Source: Alienimonas chondri
GTDB taxonomy: Bacteria; Planctomycetota; Planctomycetia; Planctomycetales; Planctomycetaceae
Assembly (NCBI RefSeq): GCF_013036045.1
Contig: NZ_WTPX01000075.1
Span: 1-36,019, forward strand
DNA: 36,019 nt
Reading direction: 5' to 3'
Position 1 is the stretch's first letter, and the number at the start of each line of letters is the position of its first letter. Both the position numbers and the translations under genes were made by a program. Shown here in pieces: positions 1 to 7,754 of this stretch. Below the pieces are notes generated by a model that saw only the letters and a list, made by a program, of their open reading frames with translations, was not told the origin of the DNA and ran no database searches.

Positions 1-59
1 GCCCGGGCGTCCGCTGCTTCGCCGTTCGCCGCGGCCGGCGCGTCGGCCCGGGCGTCCGC
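1..59. repeat. 14-bp direct repeat at the left window edge
   Basis: GCCCGGGCGTCCGC occurs at 1-14 and again, identical, at 46-59. Both copies lie inside the Ala/Asp-rich C-terminal coding region of the AI-2E transporter and encode the repeated peptide ADARA. Repeats at a contig edge often mark where assembly stopped. Confidence 0.6.
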
Positions 60-1310
60 GGCGGCCCGGGGCAGGAATTCTTCGACCAGATCGTCCACCT
101 CGTCGCGGTCCAACGAGAGCAGCCGTTGGTACAACCGCGACGGCGGGTCCAGCACCGGCTCGTCGCCGAGCATCACCTGCAGGAACGCCAACTGCGGCAC
201 GTGCCGACCGATGACGGTCAGACAGACGGTCAGCGGCATGGCCAGGATCAAGCCCACCGGACCCCACAGCCACAGCCAGAACGTCGCGGCGGCGAGCACG
301 CCCATCGTCGACACGCCGGTTCCCGATCCGTACAGCCACGGCTCGATGACGTTGTTGCTGATCAGTTCCAGCAGGACGAACATCCCGACGACCAGCAGCG
401 GTTGGCTCCAGCCCTCGGACACCACGACCGACAGGGCGATCGGAAAGAGCGCCGCGATCCACGGGCCGACGTACGGCACGTACCGCAGCGCCGCGGCCAA
501 CAACCCCCACAGAATCGCATTGGGCACGCCGATCAGGAGCAGGCCCGCGGCCACCGCGACGCCGTAGGAGGCGTTCACGATCAACTGCATGAGCAGGTAC
601 CGGCTGACCCGTTCCCCGGCCTCCTGCAGCACGCGGGAGGTCGTCCCCAGCCGCTCGACCCCGCTGAGTCGGAAGAGTCGGTCCCGCAGATCCTCCCGGT
701 CGATCAGCATGAACACCGCGAAGACCAGCACGACCGCGGCCACGCCGACCGGCGCCAGCAGGGACCCGAGATAGCCGGATACGAACTCCAGCGGGCCGGT
801 CGCGGTCTCGCCGGCGTCGACCTCCACCACCTCGACCGGCACCGGGCGATCGGGCCCGTCGTCGCTCGGGACGGCGGGGCCGTCTTCCCCGCCGACGCGT
901 TCCGCCAGACGGTCGTACATCCCCCTGAGCCGGGCGACGGTGCCGTTTTCGGTCCCGGCCTCCATGGCGTCGATCTTGGCGGTCAGGTTTCGCTCGTACT
1001 TCGGCAGGTCGCCGGCGAGGTTCGCCAACTGCCAGACGATCAGCCCCGCGAGTCCGGCCGTCACGACGGCGGCCGCGCCGGTGACGGCGATCACCGCGGG
1101 GATGCGTCCCAGCCCCCACCGCCGCAATCGCCCGACCAGCGGGGCGAGCAGGAAGGTCAGCAGGACCGCGAGGGCGAACGGGAGCAGCACCTCCCGGGCG
1201 AAGTAGAGCACGGCCACCGTGACGGCCACCCACGCGGCCGTTTGAGACGCCGAGCCCTGCGGCGCTCGGGACGCGGGAGCGGCAGGCGGAGACTCGGAGG
1301 GGGGCTTCAT
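1..1310 (-). CDS. AI-2E family transporter (PerM/YdiK type), 3' end cut by window edge
   Basis: The frame opens at ATG 1310 on the minus strand and stays open to base 1, giving at least 436 residues. The N-terminus is a Pro/Ala-rich tail, then two hydrophobic hairpins (about residues 25-60 and 70-95). A long soluble segment (about 100-175) carries an acidic, Pro/Val-rich stretch. More membrane spans follow, including the RYVPYVGPWIAALFP block and ELISNNVIEPWLYGSGTGVS, which are hallmark motifs of the AI-2E/PerM family. These proteins are polytopic inner-membrane exporters or antiporters, and the AI-2 role of the founding member does not transfer automatically. After the last span comes a cytoplasmic extension (DEVDDLVEEFLPRAAADARA) that continues off the window, so the true C-terminus is not seen. 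The family call is secure; the substrate is unknown. Confidence 0.9.
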   Translation of the reverse strand, partial: MKPPSESPPAAPASRAPQGSASQTAAWVAVTVAVLYFAREVLLPFALAVLLTFLLAPLVGRLRRWGLGRIPAVIAVTGAAAVVTAGLAGLIVWQLANLAGDLPKYERNLTAKIDAMEAGTENGTVARLRGMYDRLAERVGGEDGPAVPSDDGPDRPVPVEVVEVDAGETATGPLEFVSGYLGSLLAPVGVAAVVLVFAVFMLIDREDLRDRLFRLSGVERLGTTSRVLQEAGERVSRYLLMQLIVNASYGVAVAAGLLLIGVPNAILWGLLAAALRYVPYVGPWIAALFPIALSVVVSEGWSQPLLVVGMFVLLELISNNVIEPWLYGSGTGVSTMGVLAAATFWLWLWGPVGLILAMPLTVCLTVIGRHVPQLAFLQVMLGDEPVLDPPSRLYQRLLSLDRDEVDDLVEEFLPRAAADARADAPAAANGEAADAR

Positions 1311-1413
1311 CGAGCCATCGTGCGACGAATGACCCGCCGCCGTTAGCGGAACGAGGAGCGTCCGCTGCAGGGGGCGATCCGGCCGGCCGGCCTGAGGCGT
1401 GGTCCGACGGCTA

Positions 1414-1447
1414 TCTCCACGCCGACGGGGTCTCTACGCCGACGGGG
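1414..1447. repeat. Short tandem duplication, 17-bp unit x2
   Basis: TCTCCACGCCGACGGGG (1414-1430) is followed directly by a copy with one mismatch (1431-1447). It lies in non-coding sequence between the AI-2E transporter and the receiver-domain remnant. It looks like replication slippage. Confidence 0.6.
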
Positions 1448-1572
1448 TGCGTCTGCATGACTAACGGCCCGCGCCTGCCCCGGGGAAGCCGCCGATCGCG
1501 ATGGTCCGCGGCGTCGCCGACGACCGCCTCTGCCGGACGGAGCTGACACAAAAAACTGCGGGCCGACGGCGC

Positions 1573-1860
1573 CGTCGGCCTGATGGACGGCGGCGAGGAG
1601 CGTTTCGGAGAGCGCGTCTTTCGTCACGTCATCGCAGGCCCCGCGGACCGCATCCGCGATTCGACCTCGGGGTTCAGACGCATCGACGGCCCGATGATCC
1701 GCGGCGCCGGCGACGCGGCGGAGAGTCGACGCGGCGCTTCGATTTCGTCGAGCCCCGGCATGTGCACGTCCATGAGGGCCGCGGCGGGGGCCAGCCGGCG
1801 GACGATCTCGATCGCTTCGAGGCCGTCCTCCGCCTCCCCGACGACTTCGACGTCCGGGCC
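1573..1860 (-). pseudogene. Response-regulator receiver (REC) domain remnant, frameshifted and truncated
   Basis: Read on the minus strand from about 1857, the sequence gives PDVEVVGEAEDGLEAIEIV, then MDVHMPGLDEIEA, then PRIIGPSM and RMRSAGPA. That frame ends in TGA at 1626-1624. The next frame begins at 1627 and gives VTKDALSETLLAAV. Together they reproduce the order of a CheY-like receiver domain: phospho-acceptor Asp in MDVHMPG, the Thr/Ser-region strand, and the conserved Lys in VTKDA. Several consensus positions have drifted (DEIE for the usual DGIE, GPSM for GLSM). The N-terminal acidic-pocket strand is missing and no output domain follows. A one-base frame change separates the two halves, so this is a decayed gene and not a functional single-domain regulator. 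The parent was probably a NarL/LuxR-type regulator, judging only by the receiver sequence. Confidence 0.75.
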
Positions 1861-2028
1861 GACGCGCGGGGGCGGCGACGGCGGACGGGGGCTACAGTGC
1901 GAGCGAAATGATTCCGGAGCGGCCGGACCCGCTGAAGTCCGCGGGCGGGGCGGGAGCGTCCGCGGGGACGCGTCCCGCCTGTCCGCGATCGGTTCGACGT
2001 TTCCCCCCGCTCCGGGACCGGTTCTCGC

Positions 2029-2931
2029 ATGACGCCGATTTCTCTTGGCCGACGCGCCTTCCTTCAAGGCGGCGCCCTGACCCTGTGGGCCGCGGGGACC
2101 GACCTCGCCGCCGCCCCGCCCCCCGGCCCCGCGTCCTCCGCGGGCGGGCCGGCTCCGGGGCTGCGGATCGGCCTGCTGACGGATCTGCACTACGCCGACA
2201 AGCCGTCCGCCGGCTCCCGGCACTACCGCGGGACGCCCGCCAAGCTCGCCGCGGCGGTCGAACGGTACGCGGCTGAAAAGCCCGATTTCACCGTCCAGTT
2301 GGGCGACCTGATCGACGCGGCCGAAGACGTGGGAACCGAGAAGCGGTGGCTCAAGACGATCCACAAACAGTTCTCGCAGATCCCGGGCCCCCGGCGCCAC
2401 GTGCTGGGGAATCACTGCGTGGACACGCTGACCAAGGCCGAACTCCTGGACGGCGTGGGGCAGGAAAAGAGTTACTTCTCGTTCAACGCCGGGGGCCGGC
2501 ACTTCATCGTGCTCGACTCCTGCTTCCGAGCCGACGGCGTGGCGTACGGCCGGGGCAACTCGCGGTGGGACGACGCCAACGTGCCGCCGGCGGAACTGGA
2601 TTGGCTGCGGTCCGACCTCGCCTCGACGCAGCGCCCCACGGTGGTGTTCGCCCACCAACGGCTCGACGGCGCCGGCCGGCACCACGTGCGGAACGCGGCG
2701 GCGGTGCGGGACGTTCTGGAGGCGTCGGGGCGGGTGTCGGCGGTGTTCCAGGGGCACAGTCACGCCAATGACTACCGGTTCTTGGGCGGGATCCACTACG
2801 CCACGCTCGCGGCGATGGTCGAGGGCGCCGGCGAGGGGGACGGCGGATACGCCGTGGCGGACGTGCAGGCCGACGGCACGATCGTCGTGCGCGGCTTCCG
2901 GCGGCAGACGGACTACGAATGGCAGGCGTAG
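2029..2931 (+). CDS. Tat-exported metallophosphoesterase (calcineurin-like)
   Basis: The 300-residue product begins with a twin-arginine-like leader (GRRAFLQGGALTLWAAG, residues 7-23) and an Ala/Pro-rich linker. The dinuclear-metal phosphoesterase motifs appear in the right order: D52 and H54 (LLTDLHY), D93 (LGDLIDA), N128-H129 (GNHC), H209 (VFAHQ) and the closing GHSH at 242-245. All metal ligands of the fold are present, so the enzyme should be active, probably on a phosphate mono- or diester outside the cytoplasm. The exact substrate cannot be read. The ATG at 2029 is chosen because the leader starts there. It converges with the lyase-like gene on the other strand. Confidence 0.88.
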   Translation: MTPISLGRRAFLQGGALTLWAAGTDLAAAPPPGPASSAGGPAPGLRIGLLTDLHYADKPSAGSRHYRGTPAKLAAAVERYAAEKPDFTVQLGDLIDAAEDVGTEKRWLKTIHKQFSQIPGPRRHVLGNHCVDTLTKAELLDGVGQEKSYFSFNAGGRHFIVLDSCFRADGVAYGRGNSRWDDANVPPAELDWLRSDLASTQRPTVVFAHQRLDGAGRHHVRNAAAVRDVLEASGRVSAVFQGHSHANDYRFLGGIHYATLAAMVEGAGEGDGGYAVADVQADGTIVVRGFRRQTDYEWQA

Positions 2932-2936
2932 CGCCG

Positions 2937-2965
2937 CCGGAGTGCGCTCTACCGGAGTGCGCTCT
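2937..2965. repeat. Tandem 14-bp duplication just after the metallophosphoesterase stop
   Basis: CCGGAGTGCGCTCT occurs at 2937-2950 and again at 2952-2965, separated by one A (15-bp period). It lies in the gap between two convergent genes. A second imperfect pair (CCCTATTCCGGGG / CCCTATTTCGGGG) follows within about 70 bp. No clear hairpin with a T tract is visible, so I do not call a terminator. Confidence 0.55.
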
Positions 2966-3033
2966 GTCGGCGCGAAACGCGGGGCCTTCGTCGGGGCGCC
3001 GTCCGTTGCGGCAGGCGCCCTATTCCGGGGGCC

Positions 3034-4254
3034 CTATTTCGGGGAACGGGTCTCCGGTCCTGTCAGCGTCTGAAAAGGCTGATGCCAGGGGCTCCAGGCC
3101 GACCGCTGGCCGGTCTCGCTTTGCTGCCGAGCGCGGACGAAATACGTCCGGGCTGCGTCGAGCTGATCTTCCCCCGCGAGCGAACCGATGAACCGTCCCG
3201 TGTCCGTCCCGACCCGGACGCGATCGGTTCCCCGCAGCGGGTCGGACGTCCAAACCACCGACGCGCCGGCGGAGTCGGCCGCGATCTCCGCTTCCCAACT
3301 TCGCGGGCCGTTCGAACCGCGATCCGGGGTTTTAATCAGGACCGGGTTTCGCGGACAAAACGCCGGACCGATCGGCTGGGTGGAGACCACGAAATTATCG
3401 ATCCAGCGAGACTGATCGACGGGAGAGCCGTTATTCCAATAGGCCTCCAGGAAGACGGCGTTGATGCCGCGGTCGGCGAAGGTTCCGCGCCAGTCGAGAT
3501 CGCGTCGCTCCGCCTCCAACCGCCCGTCGATCCATAATTGGTTCAGGCCGTCTCGTTGGCCGGGCGTATTGAGCTTCGCCCGCGCCTCGACGCACACCCA
3601 GCGGCCGGATTCCTCGCGGCTGTGGAGCTGGAATTGCGACGCCGGCTTGTTGCCGAGCCAGCGCAGGTTGTCGAAGTCGTTGTATCGGGTCGTCACGACG
3701 CGGGCCCCGCGCACGCCCGAGGCCGGGTCCAACGTGAGCGCCTCGCCGCTGCTCCAGACGTGGGCGATCATGGCCTGCCGCCAGCCCGGCGGAACCAGAC
3801 TCGTGGCGCGGGATAATTTCGCCGGGCCGCCGCCGGTCCAGCCTCGCTGATGGCGCACGTAGATCCGCCAATAGACGTCGGTGAAAGTCTCCTGAGGGCG
3901 GACCGCCTGCGCTCGATGCGTGGGCGTATCGCCGAAGAAGAGTTTCCGCCCCCCGGTTCCGCGTTCGCCCTCGGGATAGTCCATCTGCAGGGCCCTGCCC
4001 TGATCGCCGAACCGCACCTCGGCGGTCGTCTCGCCGCTTCTCTCCGGGTACCGCCGCTGCTGCGCCTCGTCGTCGAAGTCGTCGTACCAGATGACCGCAG
4101 CGTCCGTTTCGTGCGGTTGCGCGTCCGCCATGACGACGCTGTCGATGCGGGGAACGTCCGGCAGATCCGCCGCCGCGGCTCGCGCCCCGACCCCGCCGCT
4201 CACGACGCCGCAACCGATGATCAAAAGCGGGGTCGTCCACCGGAATCGTTTCAT
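3034..4254 (-). CDS. Secreted concanavalin A-like (polysaccharide lyase-like) protein with C-terminal Fn3-like region
   Basis: The start is placed at ATG 4254, where a signal peptide begins (MKRFRWTTPLLIIGCGVVSG); the frame itself is open 51 bases further upstream. IIGC could act as a lipobox, or the leader could be cut after ARAAAA. The central part (about residues 45-300) has the look of a jelly-roll polysaccharide-binding or lyase fold: VYWRIYVRHQRGW, then NQLWIDGRLEAERRDLDW, then the typical closing strand SRWIDNFVVSTQPIG. The last 95 residues resemble an Fn3-type beta sandwich (SWEAEIAADS, then ARTYFVRARQQ, then SAWSPWHQPF). A lyase activity is inferred from fold resemblance only, and no catalytic residues can be assigned. 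The protein lies 124 bp downstream of the transglutaminase-like gene on the same strand and may share its transcript. Confidence 0.6.
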   Translation of the reverse strand: MKRFRWTTPLLIIGCGVVSGGVGARAAAADLPDVPRIDSVVMADAQPHETDAAVIWYDDFDDEAQQRRYPERSGETTAEVRFGDQGRALQMDYPEGERGTGGRKLFFGDTPTHRAQAVRPQETFTDVYWRIYVRHQRGWTGGGPAKLSRATSLVPPGWRQAMIAHVWSSGEALTLDPASGVRGARVVTTRYNDFDNLRWLGNKPASQFQLHSREESGRWVCVEARAKLNTPGQRDGLNQLWIDGRLEAERRDLDWRGTFADRGINAVFLEAYWNNGSPVDQSRWIDNFVVSTQPIGPAFCPRNPVLIKTPDRGSNGPRSWEAEIAADSAGASVVWTSDPLRGTDRVRVGTDTGRFIGSLAGEDQLDAARTYFVRARQQSETGQRSAWSPWHQPFQTLTGPETRSPK

Positions 4255-4378
4255 TATCGTTCGCCTGTCGTCCCGCGTTGAAAGACCGTGGTGAATCTCG
4301 TTCATGATATGCCCTGCCCCGGCGCTTCGTCACGCCGCCGGGAACGGCGGCATCGTTCCCCGACGGTGCAGAGACGTC

Positions 4379-6334
4379 TTAAGGAGACGAAACCGCGCGG
4401 TATTCCACCCAGCGAGTCCGCGTCTTCGAGCCGGTGGGCAGCGTCCACGTCTGCGATTCGCCTGCCGCGCCGGTAAACGCGTGCGAGGCGACGTGATCGC
4501 CGTGGTCGTCCTCCCAGGCGAACGTGACTTCCGTCGCGTCCGAGTGGGGCGCTTCATAAACGAGGTGCATTTCCGCCCGTAGGTATTTTTTGCCCCCGGT
4601 ATTCCGGAAGCGGACTTGGAGCGGTCCCCGCATCGGTTCTTCCAACGAGACGTCGCCCCAGCAGAAACTTTGCGACCAGAAGTCGGCCGGCTCGTCGCCG
4701 CGGCGGGTGATCCGCCAGTCTTTCACCATGGGCCGCCAACTGGCCCCGGCATTGGCGGAGTAGTCGATGCGGTACTCCACCTCGGGACTCGGCGGGTTGG
4801 AGGAGGCGACGTGGGCGGCGGCATAAATCGCGACGGCCGGCCGACCGCGCGGGGCCTCGGCGGCCAGCGTGACCGTCGGCGTGCCGAAGTCCCCCGCGAT
4901 TCGATGGGCGCGGGCTTGAGGCAGCGTCGGTCCGATCGACGCGACGGCGCGGCCGGAGGCGAGGAACTCGATGTCCGTTTCGCCGTCGCGGAGCCGCGGG
5001 ATCGTCGAGGAGTTCGCCTGACAGACGGTGGTGATCTTCAGGCCCGCGTCGGCGAGCGTTTCCGCGACGGCGCCCGACGCCCCCTTCGAGAGCGAGAAAC
5101 GCAGCCGGTATTGCCTGGAGCCTTTGGCCAGGTCGGTCAGATCCAATCGGTCCGTCAGCGGACCGCAGGCGGTCCAGGTCGATCCTCGATCCGTCGAAAT
5201 CGCCACGTCGCAATCGGCCTCGCCCTGAACCAGCAGTCCGTTGCGGCAACCGGCGTCGTAGATGCCCCACGCCGCGTCGTTCGGCGGCGTCGCGGCGACG
5301 ATATAGGGCGTCTGGAAATCAAAGACAATTTGCTCGTCGTCTTCGGCGATCACGCCTTCACGGTAATCGTCGTTATGGAAGTCGGGCTCATAAATGTAAA
5401 CCGCGTTGGCGAACCGGGCCTGCCCCGGTCGATACCCCGCCCCGTCTTCCGACCCGTACATATTCTCGGGCTGATTCACCCAGGTCCGCGAACGCTCCGG
5501 TCCGGGAATCCCCGCCGTATTATCATTGCGTCCCCAGAAGACGAACGTCTTTCCGTCGTCTAATCCTGGTCGGACGTACCGCCGCAGCGACTCGCCGCGT
5601 CGAAGCAGCGCCATGGGCGGCGGCCCGCTATATCCGGGGAAGTATTCGGCCGAGCGGTAATCCGCATAGACGGCTCCGTCCTCCGGGTGAAGACCGCAGA
5701 TCATCCATCCGCGTTGCCCCTCGGCCGAATCCGATCGTTGGGCCAGCCGTCGATAATCCCGCTGCACGTCGGCGATCGACAGCAATCGATCCTGTCGGCG
5801 ATCGAAAATGATGGTGGATATATCGTGATCGAGCAGGGCCCAGCGGCCGGTTCCGTAGGGACCGTCTTTCAGGAAGACCTCGAACGAATTGTGACCGGCC
5901 GTGCCGACGGTTCGGCCGCGGTTATGGCCCAGCAGGGCGTGCAGTTCGGCCGTCCACTGGGCATGGGTCGTGCCGCAGAGGCCGAACCCATGCGCGAACA
6001 GCCCGGTCCAATATTCCCGCGTCGTCGCATCGCCGCCTTGGCCGAATCCTTTCCCCCAAAGATCTTCGGCTCCCTCTTCGCCATGCCAATAATGGGTGTT
6101 CCTCCAGAGCCAGGCGGCGATCGCTTTCTGCTCGTCGGTTTCCGGGCCTTCGCCGACGACGCGTCGGTAAACTTCGGCCTGCGTCGCCTCGAGCCGCTCG
6201 AACGTCGAGCACGACAGTTCCCCGGGGTACCAGGGATGGTCGGTGCGAACCTGCGGATCGCCGACGCCGGCCTCCGCCGAGGTCAGCAGGAGCGGGACCG
6301 TGATGACGGCCCAGAAAATCGCAGAGCGTCGCAT
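4379..6334 (-). CDS. Secreted transglutaminase-like domain protein with beta-sandwich C-terminus
   Basis: ATG 6334 is preferred over the longer frame (to 6475). It begins a clear signal peptide (MRRSAIFWAVITVPLLLTSA) and has GGAACGAG just upstream. The 651-residue product carries a transglutaminase/protease-like core. An AAWLWRNTHYW helix precedes Cys120 in GLCGTTHAQW, His148 in TAGHNSFEVF and Asp169 in WALLDHDIS, which gives the canonical Cys-His-Asp order. The rest (about 200-651) is beta-rich, with a DCDVAISTDRGSTW strand pair like sialidase Asp boxes and a late EVEYRIDYSANAGASW module. The role may be amide bond hydrolysis or cross-linking at the cell surface, or carbohydrate binding with a protease-like core. 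I recognise no precise family. It leads an apparent two-gene unit with the lyase-like gene. Confidence 0.65.
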   Translation of the reverse strand: MRRSAIFWAVITVPLLLTSAEAGVGDPQVRTDHPWYPGELSCSTFERLEATQAEVYRRVVGEGPETDEQKAIAAWLWRNTHYWHGEEGAEDLWGKGFGQGGDATTREYWTGLFAHGFGLCGTTHAQWTAELHALLGHNRGRTVGTAGHNSFEVFLKDGPYGTGRWALLDHDISTIIFDRRQDRLLSIADVQRDYRRLAQRSDSAEGQRGWMICGLHPEDGAVYADYRSAEYFPGYSGPPPMALLRRGESLRRYVRPGLDDGKTFVFWGRNDNTAGIPGPERSRTWVNQPENMYGSEDGAGYRPGQARFANAVYIYEPDFHNDDYREGVIAEDDEQIVFDFQTPYIVAATPPNDAAWGIYDAGCRNGLLVQGEADCDVAISTDRGSTWTACGPLTDRLDLTDLAKGSRQYRLRFSLSKGASGAVAETLADAGLKITTVCQANSSTIPRLRDGETDIEFLASGRAVASIGPTLPQARAHRIAGDFGTPTVTLAAEAPRGRPAVAIYAAAHVASSNPPSPEVEYRIDYSANAGASWRPMVKDWRITRRGDEPADFWSQSFCWGDVSLEEPMRGPLQVRFRNTGGKKYLRAEMHLVYEAPHSDATEVTFAWEDDHGDHVASHAFTGAAGESQTWTLPTGSKTRTRWVEYRAVSSP

Positions 6335-6527
6335 GGTCTCGTTCCAGCGGGGGCGGAGGGGGAAAGATACTTCGGGGCGGCGGCCGCATCGACGAAGTCG
6401 GGTCGTCTCATTTCGCCCCAGCCGACCGCCGAGGCGCCGTTCTCCATGTTCCAAAGCGGTTCGGGATCGCCGCATTGCGCTTGGGCGGCGTTAAAGTCGT
6501 CGGGCGCTTCGGAGGGCCGAGGGCCGC

Positions 6528-7619
6528 TCACGACAGCCACGCGTCCAGATGCTCGGCGACGAAGTCGTCGTCGGTCAGGTGCGGGTAGTCCCGACGGACG
6601 CGGGCGATCCGCTCGGCCTGTCCCGGCGAAAGCCGCTCGCGCGGGTCCAGACAGCGGGCCGATGCGAGCAAGCCCTGCCCGTGCAGCACGTGGTTGATCC
6701 CCGGAACGCAGCCGGCGAACCCGTGGGCGGCGTCGAACAGCGCCGCGTTGCAGTCGGTCACCTGCGCGTCCAAAGCGAACGCATCCGAAGTGATCGGCTC
6801 GGCGCCCGTGCGGAGCGCCTGCACATGGTCGAACAACTCGACCGCCTTGCGGGTCCACACGGCCCAGTGCCCCAGCAGACCGCCGACGATTTGTTGCGTG
6901 ACCGTTTGTTGCGTGACCGCGCCGCCGCCGAGGCGCGTCTGAAACGGCGTGAGCAGATCGGCGACGATGTGGTCGTCGTTGCCGGTGTAGAGCGCAATCT
7001 CGCCGGCCCGGCCGGCCTGCGCGACGCCGCGCACGACGTCGAGCGTCTTGTACCGGTCGAACGGGGCGATTTTGATCGCCACGACGTTGTCGATCTCGGC
7101 GAACCGGCTCCAGAACGACTCGCCCAACGGCCGGCCGCTGATCGCGGTCTGGAGGTAGAACCCGAACAGCGGGATCACGCCGGCGACCGCCCGGCAGTGC
7201 TCGATCAGGGCGTCCTCGTCGACCGTCGATAGCGCGGCGAGCGAGAGCAACCCGGCGTGGTAGCCGAACGCCGTCGCGAGTTCCGCTTCGCGCACCGCCT
7301 GCGTCGTCGGCCCGCACACGCCCGCGATGCGGACCAGCCGGGGACCGTCGTTTCGCTCGACCTCGTCCAAGGTCTGGCACGCGGTGCGCAGCACGGGTTC
7401 GAGCAGGTCGTGCTCGGGGGCGCGGATGGCGAACTGGGTGGTGTGCACGCCGACGGCGACGCCGCCGGCGCCGGCCGCGGCGTAGTAGCGAGTCAGGGCG
7501 CGTTGACGGCGCTCGTCGTACGCGCCGTCCGCCGACAGCGCGAGCGGGTGCGCGGGGATCACCATCCCCGCGTGCAAAGCGTCGCGGACCCAGTCGGGGG
7601 CGTCGGGCATGAGAATCAT
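6528..7619 (-). CDS. Dihydrodipicolinate synthase (DapA)/N-acetylneuraminate lyase family protein
   Basis: The 363-residue product is a class I aldolase-like TIM barrel. AGAGGVAVGVHTTQF matches the early strand with the family's Thr-Thr/Gly substrate loop. LFGFYLQTA sits where the family has its catalytic Tyr strand. VVAIKIAPFDRYKT carries the Schiff-base Lys, followed by YTGNDDH. It is about 60 residues longer than typical DHDPS, which argues against lysine biosynthesis and for a sugar-acid or keto-acid aldolase or dehydratase. ATG 7619 is used; ATG 7610 is equally possible. The epimerase/dehydratase gene lies directly upstream on the same strand, so the pair probably acts on the same sugar-derived substrate. 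A 15-bp duplication adds one VTQQ(T/I) repeat near the middle. Confidence 0.82.
   Translation of the reverse strand: MILMPDAPDWVRDALHAGMVIPAHPLALSADGAYDERRQRALTRYYAAAGAGGVAVGVHTTQFAIRAPEHDLLEPVLRTACQTLDEVERNDGPRLVRIAGVCGPTTQAVREAELATAFGYHAGLLSLAALSTVDEDALIEHCRAVAGVIPLFGFYLQTAISGRPLGESFWSRFAEIDNVVAIKIAPFDRYKTLDVVRGVAQAGRAGEIALYTGNDDHIVADLLTPFQTRLGGGAVTQQTVTQQIVGGLLGHWAVWTRKAVELFDHVQALRTGAEPITSDAFALDAQVTDCNAALFDAAHGFAGCVPGINHVLHGQGLLASARCLDPRERLSPGQAERIARVRRDYPHLTDDDFVAEHLDAWLS
6890..6919. repeat. In-frame 15-bp tandem duplication inside the DapA-family gene
   Basis: TTTGTTGCGTGACCG occurs at 6890-6904 and immediately again at 6905-6919. On the coding strand it doubles the peptide to VTQQTVTQQI. 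Being a multiple of three, it keeps the frame, and it looks recent because the copies are identical. Confidence 0.8.
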
Positions 7620-7754
7620 TCCAGCGTCAAGCGCCGCCCCCGTCAGCCGCGACCGTGCGGGAGCGACCCGGTCGGATCATGGGCGGCCGCGTCATCAGAC
7701 ACGCAATCGCCCTCGACCGCTCCTCCACGGCCGGCGCCCGTGCCGATTGCAAAC

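Noticed and set aside
126-1346. Long plus-strand open frame with Arg/Gln/His-rich product
   Set aside because: It is antisense to the AI-2E transporter, whose membrane spans and family motifs are clear; the composition is typical of a GC-rich shadow frame.
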